64,000 nt of DNA, taken from assembly GCA_964393865.1 (NCBI GenBank), contig CAYMUW010000001.1:83257-147256 (forward strand). Reading direction: 5' to 3'. The position numbers and the translations under genes were made by a program. This stretch comes from Suilimivivens sp964393865 (GTDB lineage Bacteria; Bacillota; Clostridia; Lachnospirales; Lachnospiraceae). Every line of letters starts with the position of its first letter. Within the stretch, counting starts at the first letter, position 1. This document shows positions 16,320 to 26,100 of this stretch, piece after piece. The notes below the pieces were generated by a model that made no database searches, was not told where the DNA came from, and was given only the letters and a program-made list of their open reading frames with translations.

Positions 16320-17567
16320 CTAAAAATAATCCGAAAAATATGGTTTTTCCACAGGAATCAGACGTTCCAGCCAGGTGAGCATGTAGTATTCCGTTTTGAT
16401 TTTTTCGTGGTCATAAAGATAGGAGGGCCTTTTGTAGCCCATCAGCATGGCGGTTAAGGTGTTTATGTCAAGCTCAACCACATTAATAGACTGGTTATCC
16501 TCAACCTGTTCGCACAGGGCTTCGCCGTCGTGCCATGAAACCATATAATCACCTTCGTTCCAGGGAGCCATCTGATCGTGAACCTTAAAATGAATTTTAA
16601 AGTCCTCAGGCTGTATCTGAAAGGGATAATATTCCAAAAAGTTTCTTACATTAACAATTCTGGCCATGATATAGGGAGAAATGGTTTCTGTGATCTCGCT
16701 GTCCTCAAAAAGATAGGCCATAGGCTCACCGGAATAATTATCTCCCTGAACCTGATCGATCATGGAAAAGTGGGCGGTAATATAATTCCAAAGCCCATAG
16801 TTGGCTTCTATATTTAAATAAACCATTTCCTTGATGTGAAAAATATCGTTTGCAATGTAATAAACAACATATCCCAAAGGCTTATGCTCCTTGCTATAAT
16901 ACACGGCGGCAATCATATCGTCATTGTCCCAGCGCCAGTACTCTTCCCATGATAAGGTATCCCGGATTAGACATCCATGGCGCTGCAATGCAAAATAAGA
17001 GTGTACATTATGATAATCCTCAGAGTCCAGACTGACGCGTTCCACCATGCCGCTGACAGGTCGGGCTTTGGGAAGCTGCGTATCCTTTACGGTAAATGTC
17101 AGCTTATCTGAAACGATTTCCCATCCCATCTTTCGATAAAAGGGGATGGAATAGGGATAAAGGAAGGAAATAGGCATTTCCTTTTCGTGCATGTAGTTAA
17201 GGACATGCTTCATCAGGGAGTGGATCAGTCCTCTTCCGGTGTATTCAGGATAAGTGGCAACGCCGGTAATCCCTCCCATATCCATAATTTCATCATGAAT
17301 ATTTACCTTCATGGAGTAGACCACGATCATGGATGCCAGCTTTTCCTTATAGAACCAGCCAAGCACATAGGCCTCCTCCAGAATGGGACGCTTGGCATAT
17401 TTGATTTCTTCCTGCTGCCATCCGGTTTGAAACAGATCATAGGAGGTTACCTGAAATGCATATTGCAGCAATGCATTGAATTGTTCCAGATCGCTTTTGT
17501 CAAGCTCCCGCATTCGAAAGTCACCATTTATCTCAAGGTAAGTATATTTTTCTTTTTGGTCTTCCAT
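16320..17567 (-). CDS. Eis-like GNAT acetyltransferase
   Basis: A 415-residue protein with the layout of the Eis family: an N-terminal GNAT domain, a second degenerate GNAT domain and a C-terminal SCP2-like domain. The acetyl-CoA loop is TGVATYPEYTGRGLIHSLM around residue 110, and FLYPYSIPFYRKMGWEI follows, which is a typical Eis segment. Relatives acetylate amines on aminoglycosides, peptides or proteins; the substrate here is unknown. The gene stands alone, tail to the ECF operon promoter, and diverges from the LytTR regulator gene at 17701. No convincing promoter was identified. Confidence 0.8.
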   Translation of the reverse strand: MEDQKEKYTYLEINGDFRMRELDKSDLEQFNALLQYAFQVTSYDLFQTGWQQEEIKYAKRPILEEAYVLGWFYKEKLASMIVVYSMKVNIHDEIMDMGGITGVATYPEYTGRGLIHSLMKHVLNYMHEKEMPISFLYPYSIPFYRKMGWEIVSDKLTFTVKDTQLPKARPVSGMVERVSLDSEDYHNVHSYFALQRHGCLIRDTLSWEEYWRWDNDDMIAAVYYSKEHKPLGYVVYYIANDIFHIKEMVYLNIEANYGLWNYITAHFSMIDQVQGDNYSGEPMAYLFEDSEITETISPYIMARIVNVRNFLEYYPFQIQPEDFKIHFKVHDQMAPWNEGDYMVSWHDGEALCEQVEDNQSINVVELDINTLTAMLMGYKRPSYLYDHEKIKTEYYMLTWLERLIPVEKPYFSDYF

Positions 17568-17700
17568 AAGTTGACACCTTTCTCAAAGCAGAGCAAAAAT
17601 AGTATCTGTCTTCCAATAAATATTTTACACCCAGCGGCCTGATTTGTGTTAATATTTTTTTCAGAGATAAACAGGGGCTTTACAGGGTGGAAGAAGAAAA

Positions 17701-18390
17701 ATGAAGATCTATATTTGTGATGATGAACCGCAGATGTTAAAAAGCATTTCCAAAAGGGTAAAAGCAATTTTGCCGGATTCCACAATAGAAGAGTTTTCAG
17801 ACAGCCGGGCACTGTTAGCCGGACTAAAGCTGTCAGGGTGTGATTTGCTTCTTCTTGATATTGATATGCCAAAGGTAAGCGGACTTGACATAGCAAAACA
17901 GCTTGATCTGTGTTTAGAGAAGCCGTTGCTGGTATTTGTGACAAGTCATGACGAATTGGTTTATGACAGCCTGACCTTTCATCCCTTTGGGTTTGTACGA
18001 AAAGGTTATATAGACGACGAGCTTGAAAGAACACTGAAAGATTGCAGGAGGGAGCTGTCTCAAAGAGACATATATTTCACCTTTAAAAGCGGCTGTGAAA
18101 ATATTCGGCTGAAAATTTCGGAAATGCTCTACTTTGAAAGTCAGGGAAATTATCTGAATTTGTATACAGCAGATCAGGTTTACCGCATCAGGAATACCAT
18201 AGCAGCAGTTGAGGAGACGCTTTCCGAAAAAGGATTTATCCGTTTTCACCGAGGGTTTCTGGTGAACCAGCAGGCCGTGAAGGTTTTGGGAACAGAGGAA
18301 GCACAACTGGTAACGGGAGATAAAATCCCCATTGGGAGAAGCTATGGGGAAGCGGCGAAGCGTCAGCTCATGAGGTATATGCGGAAATGA
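17701..18390 (+). CDS. LytTR-family response regulator
   Basis: A 229-residue regulator. The receiver domain (1-120) has the acidic pair D7/D8, phospho-acceptor D53 in LLLLDIDMPKVSG and the T/S-K pair (FVTSHDE, FVRKGY). The LytTR DNA-binding domain (130-229) has FESQGNYLNLYT and FIRFHRGFLVNQQAV. Proteins of this AgrA/LytR type bind direct repeats upstream of targets. It overlaps the kinase gene by four bases (ATGA), so the two form a unit. The downstream ABC exporter is the natural target, by analogy with other LytTR systems. Confidence 0.92.
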   Translation: MKIYICDDEPQMLKSISKRVKAILPDSTIEEFSDSRALLAGLKLSGCDLLLLDIDMPKVSGLDIAKQLDLCLEKPLLVFVTSHDELVYDSLTFHPFGFVRKGYIDDELERTLKDCRRELSQRDIYFTFKSGCENIRLKISEMLYFESQGNYLNLYTADQVYRIRNTIAAVEETLSEKGFIRFHRGFLVNQQAVKVLGTEEAQLVTGDKIPIGRSYGEAAKRQLMRYMRK

Positions 18391-19115
18391 AAAGATACAA
18401 CGACCTGAAAAGGGAATATGATGCGCTGGAAGAAAAGTACAGAAAGCTTTGGGGAGAGAAGTCGGAGCTTGATTATGAATTTGCAATGCTTAAGGATGAA
18501 ACAGAGCATGTGCGAGCACAGGACGCCGAAATACGTGCTCTGCATCAAAGCATCCGAAAGCTAAAGCATGATATGAAAAATCATCTTATGGTAATCGGCT
18601 CGTACATGAACGGAAAGGATTACGAGGCGGCAAAGGAGTATACCTCGGAAATTCTGGATAAGCTGAATGCAGTGCACAGCTACATTGAAACGGGAAATTC
18701 CCTGCTCAATCATATTGTAAATGAAAAGTTTGAGACTGCACGGAGGAAAGGAATTTTGGTTAAGGCAGAAATTGAAAACCTGTCCTTCGAAAAAATGAAA
18801 AGCATGGACTTTTCCGCAATGTTTTCCAATATGCTTGACAATGCAATCGAAGCATCGGAAAAGGAGGCAGGTATCAGGCAGGAAATACTGGTAAGCGTTT
18901 TTCAAAAACGTGGGTATGAAGCGGTCTGCGTGAAAAATAAAATCGGGAAGTCGGTTTTACAAAAAAATCCTAAGCTCCTTTCCACCAAGACGGAAGGCGA
19001 AGGGCATGGAATGGGAATTCGGCAGATCAGGGAGCTGACAGAAAAATACCAGGGCTTGTGTGATTTTTATGAGGAGGATGATTTTTTCTGTGTCTGTGTG
19101 TTTATCCCTAAATAG
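18387..19115 (+). CDS. GHKL-family histidine kinase without transmembrane segments
   Basis: A 242-residue AgrC-like kinase catalytic half. Residues 1-55 are charged and look like a coiled coil. The phospho-acceptor region is KLKHDMKNHL (H61), the N box is FSNMLDNAIEAS and the G box is EGEGHGMGIRQI. No hydrophobic helix is present, whereas AgrC-type kinases normally carry six or seven N-terminal helices. It may be a soluble sensor, possibly recruited to a membrane protein such as the neighbouring ABC transporter. The start overlaps the regulator gene, so this is not simply a mis-called start. Confidence 0.87.
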   Translation: MKRYNDLKREYDALEEKYRKLWGEKSELDYEFAMLKDETEHVRAQDAEIRALHQSIRKLKHDMKNHLMVIGSYMNGKDYEAAKEYTSEILDKLNAVHSYIETGNSLLNHIVNEKFETARRKGILVKAEIENLSFEKMKSMDFSAMFSNMLDNAIEASEKEAGIRQEILVSVFQKRGYEAVCVKNKIGKSVLQKNPKLLSTKTEGEGHGMGIRQIRELTEKYQGLCDFYEEDDFFCVCVFIPK

Positions 19116-19130
19116 CTGCTGTTTATCCCA

Positions 19131-19165
19131 ATCCCTTGTAAATGGATTTTACAGGGGATATTTTT
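19131..19165 (+). terminator. Intrinsic terminator between the two-component genes and the ABC genes
   Basis: A 12-bp stem (19131-19142 with 19148-19159, one G-U), a 5-base loop, then A and TTTTT. It begins 15 bases after the kinase stop. The ribosome site of the ABC ATPase gene (GGAGG, 19170) follows directly, so it may work as an attenuator for the exporter genes. Confidence 0.8.
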
Positions 19166-19180
19166 ATGTGGAGGTGTATG

Positions 19181-20086
19181 ATGATCAGTTTTGAAAATGT
19201 AAGCAAATTTATTCTCTCCGATATAAGCATTCATGTGCCGGTGGGGAAAACGGTAGGTCTGATCGGAGCTTCCGGAGCTGGCAAAACCACCTTTATAAAG
19301 CTGGTATGCGGGCTGCTGGCACCGGAGAACGGCGCCGTATACACTATGGGAATCAAACCGGTACAGGAGCGAAAACAGCTGAGTAAAAACATGAGTGTAT
19401 TGTTTACAGATATTCCCGCTCTGGAGGCGGAGGATACGGTTGCAGGCAACTTTAGGATATTGCAAAGGCTATACGGAATAGACAGGAATCAATTTCAGAC
19501 TGATTATAAGGAGTTGGCAAAAAGGCTTGGTTTTGCGGCTTTTGAAGATCAGGCGGTGAGAAATTTGTCCATGGGACAAAGGCGGAGAGCCGAAATTGGA
19601 GGGGTGCTGATTAGACGTCCTAAGCTGCTTCTTTTGGACGAGCCAACAGATGGGCTGGACGAAAATGCAAAACAGGCTTTTTATGAGCTGCTGGAAGAAC
19701 GTAAGAGGGAAGGCCTTACCGTGCTTCTCACCTCCCATAATATGGTGGAGGTTTCAAGGGTATGCGGCAGGATCGCCCTGCTGGATCAGGGAAAGCTTCT
19801 TTATTATGGTAAAGAGCAGCAGCTTAGAAAGAAATTTGCACCTATTGACAAAATGTGGCTGGTGCTGGAGGGTGAGATTCCCGATTTGGAGGATCTGCCC
19901 ATTGTCAGATATTGGGTGGATGGAAACCGGCTTGGACTGGAATACAATTCCAATTATGTGACGGCAGCAGAGATCCTAAAGCTGATTATGGGGCAGACGA
20001 CAGTAAAGGAAGTGAAGGTTCGAAAGCCGGATCTGGAGGATATTATTATTCAACTGAAGACAGAGAAGGAAGAGGGAAAGCTCTGA
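19181..20086 (+). CDS. ABC exporter ATP-binding protein (first of two)
   Basis: A 301-residue ATPase. The ATG at 19181 lies 6 bases after GGAGG; 19178 is equally in frame. Walker A is GASGAGKTTFIKL, the signature is LSMGQRRRAEIGG and Walker B is LLLLDEPTDGLDE, followed by the H-loop LTSHNM. The C-terminal 80 residues form the extension often seen in ABC-2 exporter ATPases. It precedes a second ATPase gene and two permease genes, all on one strand, so it may form a heterodimer with the second ATPase. The cargo is unknown. Confidence 0.87.
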   Translation: MISFENVSKFILSDISIHVPVGKTVGLIGASGAGKTTFIKLVCGLLAPENGAVYTMGIKPVQERKQLSKNMSVLFTDIPALEAEDTVAGNFRILQRLYGIDRNQFQTDYKELAKRLGFAAFEDQAVRNLSMGQRRRAEIGGVLIRRPKLLLLDEPTDGLDENAKQAFYELLEERKREGLTVLLTSHNMVEVSRVCGRIALLDQGKLLYYGKEQQLRKKFAPIDKMWLVLEGEIPDLEDLPIVRYWVDGNRLGLEYNSNYVTAAEILKLIMGQTTVKEVKVRKPDLEDIIIQLKTEKEEGKL

Positions 20087-20113
20087 CAGGTATGAAAAAG
20101 GAGGGGAATGGAA

Positions 20114-21109
20114 ATGAACAGCTTTATTGATGTGAAAAATGTCAGCAAGACATTTAAGGTGAATAAGCGGGCGCAGGGTGTAAGCGGAATGGTCGCAAAC
20201 CTTGTGGCGCCTAAATATGAAAAAAGACAGGCTGTAAGGGATATCAGCTTTACCATTGACAGGGGAGAAATGGTAGGATTTATCGGACCCAATGGAGCCG
20301 GTAAGTCAACCACGATCAAAATGCTTTCCGGCATTCTTTATCCGGATAAGGGAGACATCAGGGTTGGAGGATATATTCCGTATAAACAGAGAAAAGAATA
20401 TGTGGGAAGCATCGGTGTGGTGTTTGGCCAGAAATCACAGCTGCAGTGGGACTTGCCGGTCATTGACAGCTTCGAGCTTTTAAAGGCCATTTACAGGGTG
20501 CCGGATGACAGATACCGGGAAAATTTGGAAAGATTTACGGATATGCTGGATATGGGCAGCTTTTTAAAACAGCCGGTAAGGCAGCTATCCTTAGGACAGC
20601 GTATGAGAGCGGATATTGTGGCGGCGCTTTTACATTCCCCTAAGATCGTGTTTTTTGATGAACCCACCATTGGTGTGGATGTGGTGGGAAAGGAAAGCAT
20701 AAGGAGCTTTATCAGGGAGCTGAATGAACAGGACGGCGTTACCATGATCTTTACCACTCACGATATGCAGGACATTGAAAAGACCTGTAAGCGACTGATT
20801 ATTATTGATGAGGGAAATAAGGTTTATGACGGTTCTCTTTTTGGAATCCGTAAACAGTATGGAACAACACGTCAACTGGATGTGGAGTTTGGTTCAGGAT
20901 GTGAGATAAAGCCCATTGACAGGGTTGAAATCAGAGAGCTGGATATTCTGGATGGAAGAAAAAAGCGTTTTGTATTTGAAAATCAGGAGGTACAAATAGG
21001 CGAGCTGATGCATCATCTTCTGACTAATTATGATGTGAGGGATATTAATATTTCCGAGCCGGAAATAGAAGGCATTATAAGGAAAATCTATAGTGGGGAG
21101 GCATCCTGA
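20114..21109 (+). CDS. ABC-2 exporter ATP-binding protein (second)
   Basis: A 331-residue ATPase. AGGAGG lies 9 bases before the ATG at 20114; an ATG at 20108 is possible. Walker A is GPNGAGKSTTIKML, the Q-loop region is VVFGQKSQLQWDLP, the signature is LSLGQRMRADIVAAL and Walker B is IVFFDEPTIGVD. The FGQKxQLxWDLP pattern belongs to the ABC-2 subfamily that works with PF06182-like permeases, matching the two permease genes downstream. It ends one base before the first permease start. Confidence 0.9.
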   Translation: MNSFIDVKNVSKTFKVNKRAQGVSGMVANLVAPKYEKRQAVRDISFTIDRGEMVGFIGPNGAGKSTTIKMLSGILYPDKGDIRVGGYIPYKQRKEYVGSIGVVFGQKSQLQWDLPVIDSFELLKAIYRVPDDRYRENLERFTDMLDMGSFLKQPVRQLSLGQRMRADIVAALLHSPKIVFFDEPTIGVDVVGKESIRSFIRELNEQDGVTMIFTTHDMQDIEKTCKRLIIIDEGNKVYDGSLFGIRKQYGTTRQLDVEFGSGCEIKPIDRVEIRELDILDGRKKRFVFENQEVQIGELMHHLLTNYDVRDINISEPEIEGIIRKIYSGEAS

Positions 21110-21110
21110 C

Positions 21111-21905
21111 ATGTTTATTACACCATATTTTGCTTTTGCCAGGAAAAGTTTTTTGGGACGAAGTGCATACCGGTTTGACCACTTTATGAGTATTTTGAAT
21201 ACCTGCCTGCAAATCTTTATTTTTTGGGGAATTTATACGGCACTCTATGCAGGCAGAAGCGAGGTAGACGGGATTACTATGACAATGGTAACCACCAGCT
21301 TTATTCTCTCCATGGGATTAAAAGCGGTTTTTTATGTAGATGATTACCTTCTGCCGTCTAAGATATGGAACGGCAGCATTGCAAATGAATTTTTAAGACC
21401 GGTCAGCTTCAGGGGCAGAATGCTTGCGGAAAATCTGGGCAATGCAGCATTTAACGTTGTTTTTCATTTCCTTCCGGCGCTTGTGATATCGGTTGTGGTA
21501 ATAGGTATTCATCCGCCTGAAAGCATGGCAATGCTTCTGCTGTTTCTTCTGAGTGCAGCACTGGGCTACGGTGTTTTGTGGGGGCTCAGCTTTATGGTGC
21601 AGGCTGCAGCTTTCTGGACTTTTAATATATGGAGTTTGTCTACCCTTAAGGATGTTTTCATCAATGTGCTTTCAGGAGCAATGATTCCTTTATGGTTTAT
21701 GCCGGAATGGATTTATGAGGTTTTAAAGCTGACGCCCTTTCCCTATATCTATTTTACACCTGTGCAGATTTACTTGGGGCAGCTTTCCTATCAGGAAGTT
21801 TGGAAGCGGTGCGGAGTGCAGCTTTTTTGGATTCTCCTGATTTACTTTTTGGGCAGTTTTTTCTGGAAAAGAGGACAGAAAAAGCTTGTGGTACAGGGAG
21901 GATGA
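21111..21905 (+). CDS. ABC-2 type exporter permease (first)
   Basis: A 264-residue membrane protein with about six helices, in the ABC-2 permease group that pairs with the preceding ATPase. The ATG at 21111 follows GGGGAGG. Helices include FIFWGIYTALYAG, AMLLLFLLSAALGYGVLW and a late FWILLIYFLGSFFW. The middle segment SGAMIPLWFMPEWIYEVLKLTPFPY is the conserved extracytosolic loop of this permease group. It forms a heterodimer with the next permease, which is broken in this sequence. Confidence 0.85.
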   Translation: MFITPYFAFARKSFLGRSAYRFDHFMSILNTCLQIFIFWGIYTALYAGRSEVDGITMTMVTTSFILSMGLKAVFYVDDYLLPSKIWNGSIANEFLRPVSFRGRMLAENLGNAAFNVVFHFLPALVISVVVIGIHPPESMAMLLLFLLSAALGYGVLWGLSFMVQAAAFWTFNIWSLSTLKDVFINVLSGAMIPLWFMPEWIYEVLKLTPFPYIYFTPVQIYLGQLSYQEVWKRCGVQLFWILLIYFLGSFFWKRGQKKLVVQGG

Positions 21906-21929
21906 AAAGCTGAATAAATGGAGGGAGCA

Positions 21930-22738
21930 ATGAAAAAAGATACTTTACATGTGATGCTGGTTTATACGAAAACGATTATGAAGGCATGGTTTCAATACAG
22001 ATCGAACGCTCTGCTTAGTTCCCTTACGGTTTTTCTGCGGGAAGCTACAGGAATTATTGTGATTTATTTAACCCTGCTTAAGTTCGGAACCATGGGTGGA
22101 TGGAATATTTATGAACTGCTGTTTCTGTTCAGTCTTTTATTTTTGACCTATGGTATTATGATTATCTTTTTTACAGGACTTAGGGATTTTGGAAAAACGG
22201 TTCGAGACGGAGGCTTTGATCGGTTTATCCTGCGCCCGAGAGGGCTGCTTTTTCAGGTTATATTTACTAACGCTGACTGGTTTGCGGCGGTGGGACATGG
22301 GGGATTGGGAGTTGTACTGTTTGTCATTACTGCTAATCGGGTAGGGATTGAATGGAACCCGGTGAATATTTTATATTATATATTTACAGTAATAGGCGGA
22401 GTGCTGATACAGGGAGCAGTTTTTCTGCTGCTTGCAGCCTTAAATATTATCTTCTGGAGACAAACAGCTTAAAGGAGCTGTTTTACTGGAACATGAGGAA
22501 GTTTGCAGGGTATCCCATCAGTATTTTCCATAAGGTAATTCAAATTATTATGATCTATGTAGTTCCCTTTGCGTTTGTGAATTATTTTCCGGCGCAGTTT
22601 CTGCTTCGGAAACCGGATATGGCGCAGTATCCGGCGGTTTATATGTATATCACGCCAGTTGTTGGAATCGCCATGTATATGCTGGCATATGGATTTTGGA
22701 AATACAGCCTGAGATTTTATAAAAGCTCAGGGAATTAA
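21930..22738 (+). pseudogene. ABC-2 type exporter permease (second), disrupted by a single-base frameshift
   Basis: The ATG at 21930 (GGAGGGAG upstream) opens a frame that stops at 22472 after IIFWRQTA. The family's C-terminal half continues at once in another frame: TNSLKELFYWNMRKFAGYP and onward to 22738. Re-reading one base at about 22457-22460 restores FWRTNSLKELFYW, a smooth match to this permease family, and a total of about 269 residues, the normal size. No slippery heptamer lies in the zero frame, so programmed frameshifting is unlikely. This is either a real mutation that disables the exporter or a one-base sequencing error. Confidence 0.82.
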
Positions 22739-22807
22739 GTTTTCTGGATGCTTGGCAGTCTGCATTTAACAAAGCCTTGGCAATAACATTTTGTTTTAAG
22801 CAACCAC

Positions 22808-22835
22808 TTGACAAACCCTGCAATCATGGTATATT
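22808..22835 (+). promoter_or_regulatory. Promoter of the ileS T-box transcript
   Basis: TTGACA (22808-22813), 16-base spacer, TATATT (22830-22835). The start would be near 22842, just before the T-box leader. Confidence 0.75.
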
Positions 22836-22844
22836 TTTTAATTT

Positions 22845-23115
22845 ATAGAAAGGCAATGACGAAGACAGTAGCTATTTTTCGAACATTACAGAGAGCCGGG
22901 ATGGGTGTGAACCGGTATAAGTAGAAGAAGCAGCAAATATCACTTCTGAGCTGCGGACTGAAAAGCATTGAGTAGGTTTTGCCGGAGTTCCTCCGTTATG
23001 GGAAGCCATATTAAACCGATATCGGCATATATGAGACGTATCGGCGCGTATGATGTAAACAGGTGGTATAACGCGGTAACTTTTTGCCCCGTCCTTTTTA
23101 CGGACGGGGCTTTTT
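22845..23115 (+). promoter_or_regulatory. T-box leader with isoleucine specifier, upstream of ileS
   Basis: The 440-base gap before ileS holds a classic T-box. Stem I shows the AGAGAG and GGTGTGAACCGG elements around 22891-22915. The specifier codon is ATC (22939-22941) in the AAATATCACTTCTGAGC bulge. The T-box sequence AGGTGGTATAACGCGG is at 23061-23076. The competing terminator has a 9-bp stem, GCCCCGTCC (23086-23094) with GGACGGGGC (23102-23110), followed by TTTTT. Uncharged tRNA-Ile would stabilise the antiterminator and turn ileS on. The 60-odd bases before the promoter show only a direct repeat of CTTGGCA. Confidence 0.93.
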
Positions 23116-23178
23116 GCGTCGCTAAGCATTCTCAGTCTTTGCAACGGCGGGAAGAAAAGAAAGGAAAGGAAGAAGACC

Positions 23179-26100
23179 ATGTATCAAAAAGTATCTACAG
23201 ACCTGAATTTTGTGGAACGCGAAAAAGAAGTTGAAAAGTTTTGGAAAGAAAATGATATTTTTAAGAAAAGTATGGAAAACCGTAAGGAAGGCCCTACCTA
23301 TACCTTCTATGACGGCCCTCCTACTGCAAATGGCAAGCCCCATATCGGTCATGTGCTTACCCGTGTCATCAAGGATATGATCCCCAGATACCGCACCATG
23401 AAGGGCTATATGGTGCCCCGTAAGGCAGGATGGGATACCCACGGGCTTCCCGTAGAGCTGGAGGTGGAGAAGCTTCTTGGACTGGACGGCAAAGAGCAGA
23501 TCGAAGAGTACGGACTTGATCCCTTTATCAGCAAATGTAAGGAAAGCGTTTGGAAATACAAGGGCATGTGGGAGGATTTCTCCGGCACGGTAGGATTTTG
23601 GGCCGATATGGATGATCCCTATGTTACCTACCATGATGATTTCATTGAGTCCGAATGGTGGGCGCTGAAGCAGATTTGGGATAAGGGCTTATTATATAAG
23701 GGCTTTAAGATTGTACCTTATTGCCCCAGATGCGAAACCCCTCTTTCTTCCCACGAGGTAGCACAGGGCTATAAGGCTGTTAAGGAACGTTCCGCCGTAG
23801 TTCGTTTTAAGGTAGTAGGTGAGGAGGCTTATTTCCTGGCTTGGACCACAACGCCCTGGACCCTTCCCTCCAATGTGGCTCTTTGTGTAAATCCGGATGA
23901 AACCTATGTAAAGGTTCAGGCAGCAGACGGTTATACCTATTACATGGCACAGGCGCTTCTTGACAATGTACTTGGCAAGCTGGCTGAGGATGGGAAAGCA
24001 GCCTATGAAATTCTGGAAACCTATACCGGTAAGGACTTAGAGTATAAAGAATATGAGCCGCTCTTTGCCTGTACAGGAGAGGCAGCCAAAAAGCAGCATA
24101 AGAAAGGACATTTCGTAACCTGTGACAGCTATGTTACCATGACAGACGGTACTGGTATCGTTCATATTGCACCGGCCTTTGGTGAGGACGATGCCCAGGT
24201 GGGACGCAAATATGATCTGCCTTTTGTTCAGTTTGTAAACGGCAAGGGTGAAATGACGGAGGAAACTCCTTATGCAGGCTTGTTCGTAAAGGATGCAGAC
24301 CCTAAGGTTTTGGTTGATCTGGATAAGGAAGGCAAGCTGTTTGATGCTCCCAAATTTGAGCATGATTATCCTTTCTGCTGGAGATGTGACACGCCGCTGA
24401 TCTACTATGCAAGAGAATCCTGGTTTATCAAGATGACAGCGGTTCGTGATGATCTGGTTCGCAATAACAAGACGGTCAACTGGATTCCCGAATCCATCGG
24501 TGAGGGGCGTTTCGGCAACTGGCTTGAAAATATTCAGGACTGGGGTGTTTCCCGTAACCGTTATTGGGGTACTCCTTTAAATATCTGGGAATGCGAAGGC
24601 TGCGGACATCAGGAGTCAATCGGTTCCAGGGAAGAACTGGAAAAGCTAAGCGGCAATCCTGAAGCAATGACTGTGGAGCTGCACAGACCTTACATTGATG
24701 AAATTACCTGTACCTGTCCTGAGTGTGGTAAGACCATGAAAAGAGTGCCGGAGGTAATTGACTGCTGGTTTGACTCTGGAGCAATGCCTTTTGCGCAGCA
24801 TCATTATCCTTTTGAAAATAAAGAGCTGTTTGAGGCACAGTTCCCGGCGCAGTTTATCTCCGAGGCTGTGGACCAGACCCGTGGATGGTTCTATTCCCTG
24901 ATGGCAGAGTCCACGCTGTTATTTAATGTAGCGCCTTATGAGAATGTAATCGTTTTGGGACATGTACAGGATGAAAACGGCCAGAAGATGAGCAAGAGTA
25001 AGGGAAATGCGGTTGACCCCTTTGAAGCGCTGGCTACTTATGGAGCAGATGCGATTCGCTGGTATTTTTACATTAACTCTGCACCATGGCTTCCCAACAG
25101 ATTCCATGGAAAGGCGGTCATGGAAGGACAGCGTAAGTTCCTTGGTACGCTGTGGAATACCTACGCGTTCTTTATCCTTTATGCAAATATTGATGATTTT
25201 GATGCAACGAAATATACATTGGAATATGATAAGCTTCCGGTGATGGATAAGTGGCTGCTGTCCAAGTTAAATACGGCCATCAGGGAGGTGGATGAGAATC
25301 TGGATAACTATCGGATTCCTGAGGCTGCAAGAGTTTTAGATAACTTTGTGGATGAAATGAGCAACTGGTATGTGCGCCGTTGTCGTGAGCGTTTCTGGGC
25401 AAAGGGCATGGAGCAGGATAAGATTAACGCTTATATGACTCTTTATACCGCATTGGTTGAAATCTGCAAGTGTGCGGCGCCTATGGTTCCTTTTATGACA
25501 GAGGAGATTTACCAGAATCTGGTCAGAACCAATGATAAGGCGGCTCCTGAAAGTATTCATTTATGTGACTTCCCTGCGGCACAGGATTCTATGATCGACA
25601 AAAAGCTTGAGGAGAGCATGGAGGAGGTTCTGGATATTGTTGTTATGGGGCGTGCAGCGCGTAATGCGGCCAACATCAAGAACCGTCAGCCTATCGGAAC
25701 CATGTATGTGAAGGCACCTCATACCCTTGATGACTACTTTAAGGATATCATTGAAGATGAGCTTAATGTAAAGGAAGTTGTGTTTAAGGAGGATGTCAGC
25801 GATCTTACCAGCTACAGCTTTAAGCCCCAGCTTAAGACGGTAGGGCCTAAATACGGTAAGCAGCTTGGCGGTATCAGAGAATATCTGGCAGCGGTAGACG
25901 GAACAGAAGCGATGAAGCAGCTGAAGGCAGAGGGAGCACTTAAATTCGAAGTAAATGGTGTAGAAATTTCTCTCGCAGAAGAGGATCTGCTGATTGACGT
26001 AGCACAAAGGGAAGGCTTTGTTACGGAGGCCGACAATTATGTTACGGTTGTTCTGGATACCAATTTGTCGCCGGAGCTGATTGAGGAAGGATTTGTCTAT

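Noticed and set aside
17568..17700. Promoter for the LytTR regulator gene
   Set aside because: Only poor -10/-35 combinations with wrong spacing were found, so none is annotated.
22455..22475. Programmed -1 ribosomal frameshift in the ABC permease
   Set aside because: No X-XXY-YYZ heptamer lies in the zero frame and no strong hairpin follows at the right distance.
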